From: Frankia umida
GTDB lineage: Bacteria; Actinomycetota; Actinomycetes; Frankiales; Frankiaceae
DNA: 64,000 bases
Direction: 5' to 3'
NCBI RefSeq assembly: GCF_023242945.1
Contig: NZ_JALKFT010000007.1
Location: 206,345 to 270,344, forward strand
Each line of letters begins with the position of its first letter. Position 1 is the stretch's first letter. Positions 43,423-51,584 of the stretch are shown here, one piece after another. The position numbers and the translations under genes are program-made. The notes under the pieces were generated by a model. That model saw only the letters and a program-made list of their open reading frames with translations, searched no databases and was not told where the DNA came from.

Positions 43423-43831
43423 GCGCACTCCCTCTGGAAACGGGGATACGCAGGATACTCTACATCGATGGGCCGCCACGGCCGTTGAATTTTCGGCGCC
43501 CCGAGTGGGCTACCGCATTCCACTCACCGTCATTCGCCCGCAATCTGCCGGCGTGGATGACATTGGATACGTGCCGGTTACATCCGGTCCATACGGAAGG
43601 CACCTTCCGCACTGGAATCACCCGGCTTCCCGGGCCCGCCACGGCTCACTCCGTGGACCCCCTTCGCCAGACTCCTTCCCGGACCTCTTCCCGCAGCCCG
43701 CCCCGACGCCCTTCCGGCCTCGGCGCGGCCGCGATACGCCTCACGGACTCCGGTCCGGGCGGACGGTCATCCACCCCGTTCGACCTCAGCAGAAACATCA
43801 CCGTACGTAATGGACCAGCCCATCCGAACCC

Positions 43832-43864
43832 CTCCATTCGGGTGATCTTCTCCCCCGAATGGAG
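43832..43864. other. Perfect 11-bp stem-loop in gene-free region
   Basis: CTCCATTCGGG and CCCGAATGGAG form a perfect 11-bp stem with an 11-nt loop. It is more than 300 bp from any gene end on either side, so it is not an ordinary terminator of a visible gene; it may be part of an unannotated transcript. Confidence 0.7.
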
Positions 43865-44069
43865 TTGTCCCGCCGAGCCCAGACCGCCGCCCACCGTCCT
43901 GCCCGGCTCGCCCCACCATCACCATCCCACCACCCCCGAGGTTCACGCCCGAGATCGGATCATGGTTTCGCCGCCGGCCGTCCCGCCCGGGAAGCGGGGT
44001 GTGCGTTCGCCGGGTCCAAGCGGTGGGGTCAGGTGCTCCAGCGCCTCTGGATCACGACAGACATCGCGA

Positions 44070-44146
44070 CATGCCGAGGGTTGTTCAAGGATTCGGCCTC
44101 CCCACACCGAACAACCCTCGGCATGCGACCGCACAACCCTCGGCAT
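44070..44146. other. 17-bp perfect hairpin plus a third copy of the arm
   Basis: CATGCCGAGGGTTGTTC (44070-44086) is exactly complementary to GAACAACCCTCGGCATG (44109-44125), with a 22-nt loop. A third arm copy, ACAACCCTCGGCAT (44133-44146), follows directly, so the left arm could pair with either of two right arms. It lies 46 bp beyond the stop of the minus-strand RSH gene. It may act as a terminator, a switchable RNA element or a dispersed repeat. Confidence 0.75.
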
Positions 44147-44191
44147 CCGTCCGCGGAGCGGGCCGTCGGCGGCGAGGGCCGGGCGAGGCGG

Positions 44192-46855
44192 CTAGCCCAC
44201 CGTCGATTCGGGTTCCCGCGGGGCGGTGGCCATCGGCACCGATCCGGGCAGCGACCGGGAGGTTCGGGGCGGGCGGGAGGAACGGGAGGACGCCGACGCG
44301 GAGCCGCTGGTGGTGGTGGTGGGATCGCCGGGGCCGACCGGGCTGGTCGTGCCTGGCCGGGGGGTGCGCGGCGGGGGCTGGGTCTGGCAGGCGCGATAGC
44401 AGTCGTACACGCCGCCGACGTGACGGACCGCGGCGAGGATACGGCCGAGCTGCTCCAGGCCGGTGACCTCGATGGTGAAACGGGCGTGGGCGACCCGGTC
44501 GTCCGACGTGGTGGTGGAGGCCGCCCGTACCGAGACCGAGGTCTCGGAGAGAATCTCGGTGATGTCGGCCAGGAGCCCGTAGCGGTCGAACGCCTCGACG
44601 GCGATCTCCGCCGGGAAGATCGTGACCTGCGGCATGGACCAGCTCGCCACCGGCACCCGCTCACGCTCCGCCGATACATCGGTCACGTTCGCGCATTCCT
44701 GTCGATGCAGGGCTGCGGCGTTCCCATGGGTGGTGAGGCCGACGACGGCGTCGCCAGGCAGCGGAAGGCAACATCGCGCCAGCCGGATCGGCGTCCGCAC
44801 GCCGGTCCCGTCGTCGGCGACGGCGGACTGGCTGCCAGCGCTCCCACGACGTCCCGGCCCGGTGACGGCCGCCCCGAGCTCGCCAGCCACCACCGTCGCA
44901 CCAGCCGCCACCGTCGCACCAGCCGCCACCGTCGCACCAGCCACCACGCTCGCCCTGGTCGGCACCGTCGCACCGGTCGCCACGGTCCCATCGGTCTCGC
45001 CGCCGTCGAGGGCACGGGGAGCGGTCCCGGCTGTCGGTGGCTTCCCGGCGCCGATCGCCGGCCACATCGCCCCGCCGGACCCGAGCGGTCGTGCCGTCGG
45101 GCTCGTCCCGGCCGAAGGCGAGGACGAAGCCCTACCCACGGAGGAACCGACCCTGGGCGTACCGACACCACCGGACGTACCGACACCGGTGGACGAGGTC
45201 ACACCAGCCGTCGGGGACGAGAACGACGACGAGGACCCGGACGGGGAGGTGCGCCGGGCCCGGGCCAGGTGGCGACGGATGCGGACGCGAGCCCGGGAGG
45301 TCCGTACGAAGCGGAGCCAGTCCTCCGAGGGGCCGGCGCCGGGGAGGTTGGAGGTGAGGATCTCGACCACGTCACCGTTACGCAGCCGGGTGTGCAACGG
45401 GACGAGCCGGCCGTTGACCCGGGCGCCGATCGCCCGGTGGCCGATGTCGGTGTGCACCGCGTAGGCGACGTCCACCGGGGAGGACCGGGCCGGCAGCGCG
45501 ATCATGCGGCCCTTCGGGGTGAAGGCGAGCACCTCGTCGGATTCCAGGTCCGACGACAGCGACTCGAGGAACTCGTCCGAGTCGACGGTGTCCTCCTGCC
45601 AGTCCAGCAGGCTGTGCAGCCAGGACAGGCCCTCCAGCCGGGCGCCGTCGGCCCCGGCCCCGACGGGACGGGCGATGATGCCGGTCTCGGCCAGCTGGTG
45701 CATGGAGGCGGTGCGGATCTGGATGTCGATGCTGCGGCCGTCATCGTCGACGACGGTGGTGTGCAGCGACTGGTACATGTTGAACTTCGGGGTCGCGACG
45801 AAGTCACGCAGCCGGCCCGGCACCGGGCGCCACAGGGCGTGGATCACGCCGAGCGCGGCATAGCAGTCGGTGATCTCGTCGACGAGAACGAGCACCCGGA
45901 CGATGTCGGTGTAGTCCCGCGGTGCCCGCGCCCGTTCCTGGGCCCGCTTGTAGATGGAGAACAGGTGACTGGCCCGGATGGCCACCTCGCCGTCGATCCG
46001 GGCGCTGGCGAGACCGGACTGCAGTCGCGACACCATGTCCCGCACGGCGCCGCTGTTCTGCTCGGCGGCGGTGAACTCGTCGACGACGGCGGCGATGCTG
46101 GCGTGTTCGGCGGGATGCAGCACGGCGAACGCCCGGTCCTCGAGCTCGCGTTTGATCACGCTCACGCCGAGCCGGTGGGCCAGCGGCGCCAGGATCTCCA
46201 GCGTCACCCGGGAGATCTTCTGCTGTTTGGCCGGGGACATGAAGTTGAGCGTGCGCATGTTGTGCAGCCGGTCGGCGATCTTGATGACCAGCACCCGGTA
46301 GTCCCGGGCCAGCGCGACGATGAGCTTGCGCAGCGTCTCGGCCTCTGCGGCCTCCCCGAAACGCATCTTGTCCAGTTTGGTGACGCCATCGACGAGGTTG
46401 GCGACCTCCGGCCCGAACTCGGCGGTCACCGAGGCGAGGGTGTAGCCGGTGTCCTCGACGGTGTCGTGCAGCAGGGCCGCGATGAGGGTGGTCGTGTCGA
46501 CGCCGAGTTCGGCGAGTTCGGCGGTGACGGCCAGCGGATGGCTGATGTAGGGGTCGCCGCTGCGGCGCATCTGTCCGGCGTGCAGCTGCTCGGCGACGCC
46601 GAAGGCGTGCACGAGGGCCGCGATGTCGGCGCGGGGATGGTAATCCCGATGGGCCTCGACGATGTCGCGCAGCTCGGGGGGCACCTGCGACATCCGCGGC
46701 GCGGCCATCCGCCGGGCCAGGTACGCAAGCCGCACGCTTGCCTGGCGGGCGGCCGACATCGCCCGGGAGGCGTCGTCGGCCGCGTCCGATCTGGCCAGCG
46801 CGGGGGACAGCCCGCCGCCGGCCGGAAAGCCCGCACCTACCGTCTCTGCATCCAC
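44192..46855 (-). CDS. RelA/SpoT homologue 2: intact hydrolase, degenerate synthetase motifs
   Basis: 887-aa RSH protein. The HD hydrolase domain is canonical: ISHPLAVT, HDTVEDTGYTL near 130-140, and IADRLHNMRTL near 193. The synthetase domain is eroded: the usual GRPKHYxSIYxKM reads RASHLFSIYKRA near 293-304 and the FDDIxDxxGxR segment reads PRDYTDIVRVLVLV, though MYQSLHTTVV is kept. A TGS domain (EVLAFTPKGRMIALP...) is followed by a 170-aa low-complexity insertion with AGATVAAGATVA repeats, then an ACT domain and a disordered tail. It is predicted mainly to degrade (p)ppGpp. The GTG at 46855 has an AGGGGG site; it lies 51 bp downstream of the other RSH gene. Confidence 0.88.
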   Translation of the reverse strand: MDAETVGAGFPAGGGLSPALARSDAADDASRAMSAARQASVRLAYLARRMAAPRMSQVPPELRDIVEAHRDYHPRADIAALVHAFGVAEQLHAGQMRRSGDPYISHPLAVTAELAELGVDTTTLIAALLHDTVEDTGYTLASVTAEFGPEVANLVDGVTKLDKMRFGEAAEAETLRKLIVALARDYRVLVIKIADRLHNMRTLNFMSPAKQQKISRVTLEILAPLAHRLGVSVIKRELEDRAFAVLHPAEHASIAAVVDEFTAAEQNSGAVRDMVSRLQSGLASARIDGEVAIRASHLFSIYKRAQERARAPRDYTDIVRVLVLVDEITDCYAALGVIHALWRPVPGRLRDFVATPKFNMYQSLHTTVVDDDGRSIDIQIRTASMHQLAETGIIARPVGAGADGARLEGLSWLHSLLDWQEDTVDSDEFLESLSSDLESDEVLAFTPKGRMIALPARSSPVDVAYAVHTDIGHRAIGARVNGRLVPLHTRLRNGDVVEILTSNLPGAGPSEDWLRFVRTSRARVRIRRHLARARRTSPSGSSSSFSSPTAGVTSSTGVGTSGGVGTPRVGSSVGRASSSPSAGTSPTARPLGSGGAMWPAIGAGKPPTAGTAPRALDGGETDGTVATGATVPTRASVVAGATVAAGATVAAGATVVAGELGAAVTGPGRRGSAGSQSAVADDGTGVRTPIRLARCCLPLPGDAVVGLTTHGNAAALHRQECANVTDVSAERERVPVASWSMPQVTIFPAEIAVEAFDRYGLLADITEILSETSVSVRAASTTTSDDRVAHARFTIEVTGLEQLGRILAAVRHVGGVYDCYRACQTQPPPRTPRPGTTSPVGPGDPTTTTSGSASASSRSSRPPRTSRSLPGSVPMATAPREPESTVG

Positions 46856-46906
46856 GGCGCCCCCTTGGGTCTGGCCAGGCCCGGGACTGCCAGGCCTGGT
46901 TCTCGG

Positions 46907-49537
46907 CTAGGCCTGTACGCCCGAGGTGACGCGGAAACAGTCGTAGACCCCATCCAGGGATCGGACCGCGCTCAGGATGTTCCCGAGGTGCTTCGCGTCG
47001 CCCATCTCGAAGGTGAAGCGACTGACCGCCACACGATCACGGGTCGTGGTGACCGATGCGGACAGTATGTTGACGTGCCGGTTGGACAGCACCCGGGTCA
47101 CGTCGGAGAGCAGTTTGGTGCGGTCCTGCGCCTCGACCTGGATCACGGCGAGGAACACCGAGCCGGACGAGGCCGCCCACGCGACCTCGACCAACCGGTC
47201 GTGTGGGCCGCCGCGCAGCCCGGTGAGGTTGACGCAGTCGCTGCGGTGCACCGACACCCCCTTACCGCGGGTGACGAAGCCGGCGATGTCGTCGCCGGGC
47301 ATCGGCGCGCAGCAGCGGGCGAGTTTCGTCCACACGTCGGGCGCGCCGGTGACCAGCACGCTGGGTTCCGCGGCGGAACGGCGCAGCGTGCGGATCGGCA
47401 GTTCGGTCTCGCCGACGTCCTCCTCGGCGCCCTCCGGGCCGCCCAGGGCCGTCAGCAGCCGGCTGACCACGGACGCCGCGCTCAGGTGGTTCTCCCCCAC
47501 CGCCGCGTACAGCGCGGCGACATCCTGGTAGCGCATGTCCTTGGCCAGGCCCAGCAGGGCGTCGCCGCTCATCAGCCGGGACAGCGGCAGACCATGGCGG
47601 CGCATCGCCCGACCGATCGCGTCACGGCCGGCGACGATCGCGTCCTCGCGGCGCTCCCGGGCATGCCACTGGCGGATCTTCGACCTGGCCCGGGACGAGC
47701 GGACGAACATCAGCCAGTCCTCGCTGGGACCCGCGGACGGGGCTCGCGAGGTGAAGACCTCGACCGTGTCGCCGTTGTCGAGCTGGGTGTCCAGCGTGGC
47801 GATCCGGCCGTTGATGCGCGCGCCGACGCAGTGGTGGCCGACATCGGTGTGCACCGCGTAGGCGAAGTCGACCGAGGTCGACCCGACCGGAAGCGGGATG
47901 ACGTCACCCTTCGGGGTGAACACGAACACCTCGTCGGTCTCCGCCGCGAACCGCAGGCTGTCGAGGAACTCGCCGGGGTCCGCGCTCTCGCGCTGCCAGT
48001 CCAGCACCTGGCGCAGCCAGCTCATCAGGTCCGGCTCCGCGCCGCCGCGGCGCCGCCCGGGACGTGGGGTGACCGAGGTACGCACGGCGACCCCGTCCTC
48101 CTTGTACTTCCAGTGCGCGGCGATACCGTACTCGGCCCGGTTGTGCATGGCATGGGTGCGGATCTGCAACTCGACGGGTTTGCCCTCCGGGCCGATCACC
48201 GTCGTGTGCAGCGACTGGTACATGTTGAACTTCGGCATCGCGATGTAGTCCTTGAACCGGCCCGGGATCGGCTTCCAGTTCGCGTGGACGTTGCCGAGCG
48301 TGGCGTAGCAGTCGCGGACGGAGTCCACCAGGACGCGGATACCGACCAGGTCGTATATGTCGTCGAACGACCGGCCGCGCACCACCATCTTCTGGTAGAT
48401 CGAGTAGTAGTGCTTCGGCCGGCCGGACACGACCGCCTTGATCCGCGAGTCGCGCAGACCGGTCTGCACCTGGCCGATCACGTCGGCGAGGTAGACGTCG
48501 CGGCTCGGCGCGCGGTCGGCGACCAGCCGGACGATCTCGTCGTACCGCTTCGGGTACAGCGCGGCGAAGGAGAGGTCCTCCAGCTCCCACTTCAGCGAGT
48601 TCATGCCGAGGCGATGGGCCAGCGGGGCATAGACCTCGAGCGTCTCGCGGGCCTTGCGCTCCTGCTTGTGTTCGGGCAGGAACCGCAGGGTACGCATGTT
48701 GTGCAGCCGGTCGGCGAGCTTGACCACCAGCGCCCGGGGGTCGCGGGCCATGGCCACGACCATCCGGCGGATCGTCTCCGCCTGCGCCGCCTCCCCGACC
48801 TTCACGCGGTTGAGTTTGCTGACCGCGTCCACGATCAGTGCGATCTGGTCCCCGAAGGTCTCCCGAATCACGTCGACGGTCAGTGATGTCTCTTCCAGCG
48901 TGTCGTGCAGCAGGGCCGCGGACAGCGTCGGAGTGTCCATCCCGAGATCGGCGAGGATGCCCGCGACCGCGATGGGATGACTGATGTAGGGATGGCCGGA
49001 GAAGCGCACCTGACCGGCGTGCGCCGCGTCAGCGACCTCGAAGGCCCGCAGCACCTGGTCGATGTCGGCCCGCGGATGGCTGGCGAGCAACCCCCGCAGC
49101 ACCGGGTCCAGCGTGGACGACGGCGTGGCCCGGTGGGTGGACAGCCGCGAGAGCCGACCACGTACCCGGCGCGGCAACGGCGGCGACTCGTGCCCAAGCC
49201 GCGGGATGACCGGAGCGCTCTGCGACCCTCCGGACGCGCCACCGCCAGGCGCGCCACCGGCCGAGAGGCCACTGCCGGGCGTCGCCGCCTCGGACGGACC
49301 ATCCGGTGCCCGCTCGGGCACCGGATGCAGGCCACCCGACTCCGGGCCCACCGACTCCGGGCCCAGCGACGGGCGAGCCGCCGGCTCGACGGCCGCCGGC
49401 TGACGGCCCGTGAGCTCACGAGCCGCCGGCTCGCGGCCGGACGCCGGGCGCGCGGGCGTCGCCGCCGACCTCGGCTCCCTGGTGGGGGCCGAGGCGGACG
49501 ACGACGCTCCGGTGGTCACCGGCGCTGCCTCAGGCAC
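46907..49537 (-). CDS. rel: RelA/SpoT homologue 1: intact synthetase
   Basis: 876-aa RSH in the syntenic rel position next to apt. A disordered N-terminal 140 residues precedes the HD domain. The hydrolase metal motif reads HDTLEE (near 211-216) instead of the usual HDTVED, a conservative D to E change at a catalytic residue. The synthetase is canonical: SGRPKHYYSIYQKM near 371, FDDIYDLVGIRVLV near 391 and MYQSLHTTVIGPEGKP. TGS (EVFVFTPKGDVIPLP) and C-terminal ACT domains follow. It makes (p)ppGpp from GTP/GDP and ATP on starved ribosomes. GTG start with GGAG site. It precedes the second RSH gene in tandem. Confidence 0.92.
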   Translation of the reverse strand: MPEAAPVTTGASSSASAPTREPRSAATPARPASGREPAARELTGRQPAAVEPAARPSLGPESVGPESGGLHPVPERAPDGPSEAATPGSGLSAGGAPGGGASGGSQSAPVIPRLGHESPPLPRRVRGRLSRLSTHRATPSSTLDPVLRGLLASHPRADIDQVLRAFEVADAAHAGQVRFSGHPYISHPIAVAGILADLGMDTPTLSAALLHDTLEETSLTVDVIRETFGDQIALIVDAVSKLNRVKVGEAAQAETIRRMVVAMARDPRALVVKLADRLHNMRTLRFLPEHKQERKARETLEVYAPLAHRLGMNSLKWELEDLSFAALYPKRYDEIVRLVADRAPSRDVYLADVIGQVQTGLRDSRIKAVVSGRPKHYYSIYQKMVVRGRSFDDIYDLVGIRVLVDSVRDCYATLGNVHANWKPIPGRFKDYIAMPKFNMYQSLHTTVIGPEGKPVELQIRTHAMHNRAEYGIAAHWKYKEDGVAVRTSVTPRPGRRRGGAEPDLMSWLRQVLDWQRESADPGEFLDSLRFAAETDEVFVFTPKGDVIPLPVGSTSVDFAYAVHTDVGHHCVGARINGRIATLDTQLDNGDTVEVFTSRAPSAGPSEDWLMFVRSSRARSKIRQWHARERREDAIVAGRDAIGRAMRRHGLPLSRLMSGDALLGLAKDMRYQDVAALYAAVGENHLSAASVVSRLLTALGGPEGAEEDVGETELPIRTLRRSAAEPSVLVTGAPDVWTKLARCCAPMPGDDIAGFVTRGKGVSVHRSDCVNLTGLRGGPHDRLVEVAWAASSGSVFLAVIQVEAQDRTKLLSDVTRVLSNRHVNILSASVTTTRDRVAVSRFTFEMGDAKHLGNILSAVRSLDGVYDCFRVTSGVQA

Positions 49538-49620
49538 GGGCCGCTCCAGACTGGGGACTGCTCTGACGAGCGTAACCCCGGGACCGGCCCCCGCCTTCCG
49601 CAGACCAGTGCCGATTTAGG

Positions 49621-50190
49621 TCAAATCGCCAGAAGTGGGACAATATCCAGTGTTCCAAGCCGCGAGCGGCCGGGCAGGAACGACAGTTCCATGAGCACCG
49701 TCAGTGCGACCACCTCGGCGCCGCACTCCACGAGCAGGCCGTGTGCGGCCGCGGCGGTGCCCCCGGTGGCGAGCACGTCGTCCACCAGCAGCACCCTCTC
49801 ACCCGCGGGTACCGCGTCCGCGTGGATCTCGATGGTGGCGCTGCCGTACTCCAGGTCGTAGGTGGCGCTGCGGATCGGTCCGGGCAGTTTGCCCTTCTTG
49901 CGGATCGGCACCAGGGCGGCACCGATCCGGTCGGCCACCGGTGCGGCCAGCAGAAAGCCGCGCGCCTCGATGCCCGCGATAGTGGTGGCACCCCGCTCCC
50001 GCGCGATGTCCGCGATGGCGCCGATCACCACTCCGAACGCGGTGGGTGACGACAGCAGCGGGGTGATGTCCTTGAACACGACGCCGGGCTGCGGCCAGTC
50101 CGGGATGTCCCGGACGTGGCTACGCAGCACGTCGGCGGCCGCGTCGTTCGTGGCGGACCGCTGGGGTACTACCTCGCCGATGCCTGTCAT
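49621..50190 (-). CDS. apt: Adenine phosphoribosyltransferase
   Basis: 189-aa type I PRTase salvaging adenine to AMP with PRPP. Seen: IPDWPQPGVVFKDITPLLSSP, GIEARGFLLAAPVADRIGAALVPIRKKGKLPG and the PRPP-binding loop VLLVDDVLATGGTAAAAHGLL. It lies between rel and secF as in M. tuberculosis. A slightly extended N-terminus of about 20 residues is present. Confidence 0.95.
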   Translation of the reverse strand: MTGIGEVVPQRSATNDAAADVLRSHVRDIPDWPQPGVVFKDITPLLSSPTAFGVVIGAIADIARERGATTIAGIEARGFLLAAPVADRIGAALVPIRKKGKLPGPIRSATYDLEYGSATIEIHADAVPAGERVLLVDDVLATGGTAAAAHGLLVECGAEVVALTVLMELSFLPGRSRLGTLDIVPLLAI

Positions 50191-50308
50191 CGTTTCGTTC
50201 CGCCCACTTTCGGGTTAGTCCGCTGCCTGTGTTCCATACGGTCCGGCACAGCCGGCGCCGTACGCGGGACCCGCCCGGCTTGTTCGTGTCACGTCCGGCA
50301 GACGTTTC

Positions 50309-51580
50309 CTACCGTCGCTTCTTACCGCTTGGACGCCCTCGACGCCCGGGCTTGCGCTGCCCGGCGCGTCGCGGAGCGGCACCTGGCTGCGGCCGACGGG
50401 CCGCACCGCCGATGTTTACGCCCGCGGTCACCGGCTCCCCCCACGCCCCGCCGTCTCGGCCCTCCCCCGGGCCCGCGGCCCCCGAACCACCGGGCCCGTC
50501 CAGGTGGTCCGAACCGTCGTCACCGTCGCCGAGGCCCCGCGGGCCACGGCCGACCACCCGCGCCGCCTGGGCACCGGAGGTGTCCGCGGCGAGGCCCTCG
50601 CCGGAGCGGGCCCGGCGGGCCCGATCACGGGCGACCCGCGCGTCGAGGGCCACCACCGCGGGATCGGAGCGCTTGAGGTCGACCAGCAGCGGCGTCGCGA
50701 AGAACAACGACGAGTAGGTACCCGACGCGATACCGACGAACTGGGCGAGCGCCAGGTCCTTCAGCGTGCCGGCGCCCAGCAGCCCGGCGCCGACGAACAG
50801 CAGCGACGCGACCGGGATCAGCGCGATCAGCGAGGTGTTCAGCGAACGGACCAACGTCTCGTTGAGGGCGTCGTTCGTCGACTCGGCGTAGGTGCGCCGG
50901 GTGGACGTCGCGATTCCCGCGGTGTTCTCCCGCACCCGGTCGAACACCACCACCGTGTCGTACAACGAGAAACCGAGAATGGTCAGGACTGCGATCACCG
51001 TGGACGGGCTCACCTCGAACCCGACCAGCGAGTACACACCCATCGTGACAATCAGGTCGTGCACCAGCGCGGCCATCGCGGCCATCGCCATCTTCCACTC
51101 GAAACGCACCGACAGGTAGATGACGACCAGGATGAGAAAGACGATCAGACCCTGGATCGCCTTCTTGGTGATCGTCGAACCCCAGGAGGAGCCCACCGTC
51201 GACACGGCGATGTTGCGGTCCGGATCGGAGATCGAGAACTGCTTCGCCAACGTGTTGGTGACCTGCTCGGTCTGCTGATCGGTGAGCGTGCGGGTCTGCA
51301 CCCGGAACTGGTGGGACGTCTCGAGCTGCTGGATCACGCTGTCGGACGGGTCGATCCCCGCGTTCGCCAGCGTGTCCTCCACCTGCTCCACGGTGCCGCC
51401 GTTGCTCGGCAACTGGAACACCGCGCCGCCGGAGAACTCGATGCCGAGACTGAAACCCCGCACGATCATGCTGATGATGCAGATCGCGACGACGACACCG
51501 GACACCGTGTACCAGGCCCGGCGGCGGCCGACGAAGTCCGCGTGGAAATCGCTGCGGTAGATCCGCGCGAGCAGTGCCAT
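50309..51580 (-). CDS. secF: Protein translocase subunit SecF
   Basis: 423-aa SecF with six membrane segments. Seen: FSLGIEFSGGAVFQLP (P1 start), IYLSVRFEWKMAMAAMAALVHDL, VIAVLTILGFSLYDTVVVFDRVRE (TM4 signature), NETLVRSLNTSLIALIPV. SecDF uses the proton gradient to aid late protein export. A C-terminal tail of about 110 residues is Gly/Asp/Arg-rich and disordered, ending in basic residues. Four bp separate it from secD. Confidence 0.95.
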   Translation of the reverse strand: MALLARIYRSDFHADFVGRRRAWYTVSGVVVAICIISMIVRGFSLGIEFSGGAVFQLPSNGGTVEQVEDTLANAGIDPSDSVIQQLETSHQFRVQTRTLTDQQTEQVTNTLAKQFSISDPDRNIAVSTVGSSWGSTITKKAIQGLIVFLILVVIYLSVRFEWKMAMAAMAALVHDLIVTMGVYSLVGFEVSPSTVIAVLTILGFSLYDTVVVFDRVRENTAGIATSTRRTYAESTNDALNETLVRSLNTSLIALIPVASLLFVGAGLLGAGTLKDLALAQFVGIASGTYSSLFFATPLLVDLKRSDPAVVALDARVARDRARRARSGEGLAADTSGAQAARVVGRGPRGLGDGDDGSDHLDGPGGSGAAGPGEGRDGGAWGEPVTAGVNIGGAARRPQPGAAPRRAGQRKPGRRGRPSGKKRR

Positions 51581-51584
51581 CGTC

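Larger units (their letters stand above)
43423..44191. other. 770-bp gene-free region with two strong hairpins
   Basis: No frame here shows actinobacterial codon bias throughout; open frames seen are Pro/Ser/Arg-rich and look like chance. GC content is lower than average in 43440-43850. The region contains the cutA promoter side and two separate stem-loops (43832-43864 and 44070-44146) described separately. It follows the 3' end of the RSH gene on the minus strand. An unrecognised non-coding RNA or repeat element is possible. Confidence 0.55.

Noticed and set aside
43485..44195. Possible 236-aa gene in the cutA-RSH gap
   Set aside because: Composition is Pro/Ser/Arg-rich, third-position GC bias is absent in parts, and it runs through both hairpins.
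43859..48886. A 1675-codon open frame on the plus strand
   Set aside because: It lies antisense to the two RSH genes, has a His/Arg/Gly-rich composition and matches no protein; GC-rich DNA gives long antisense open frames.
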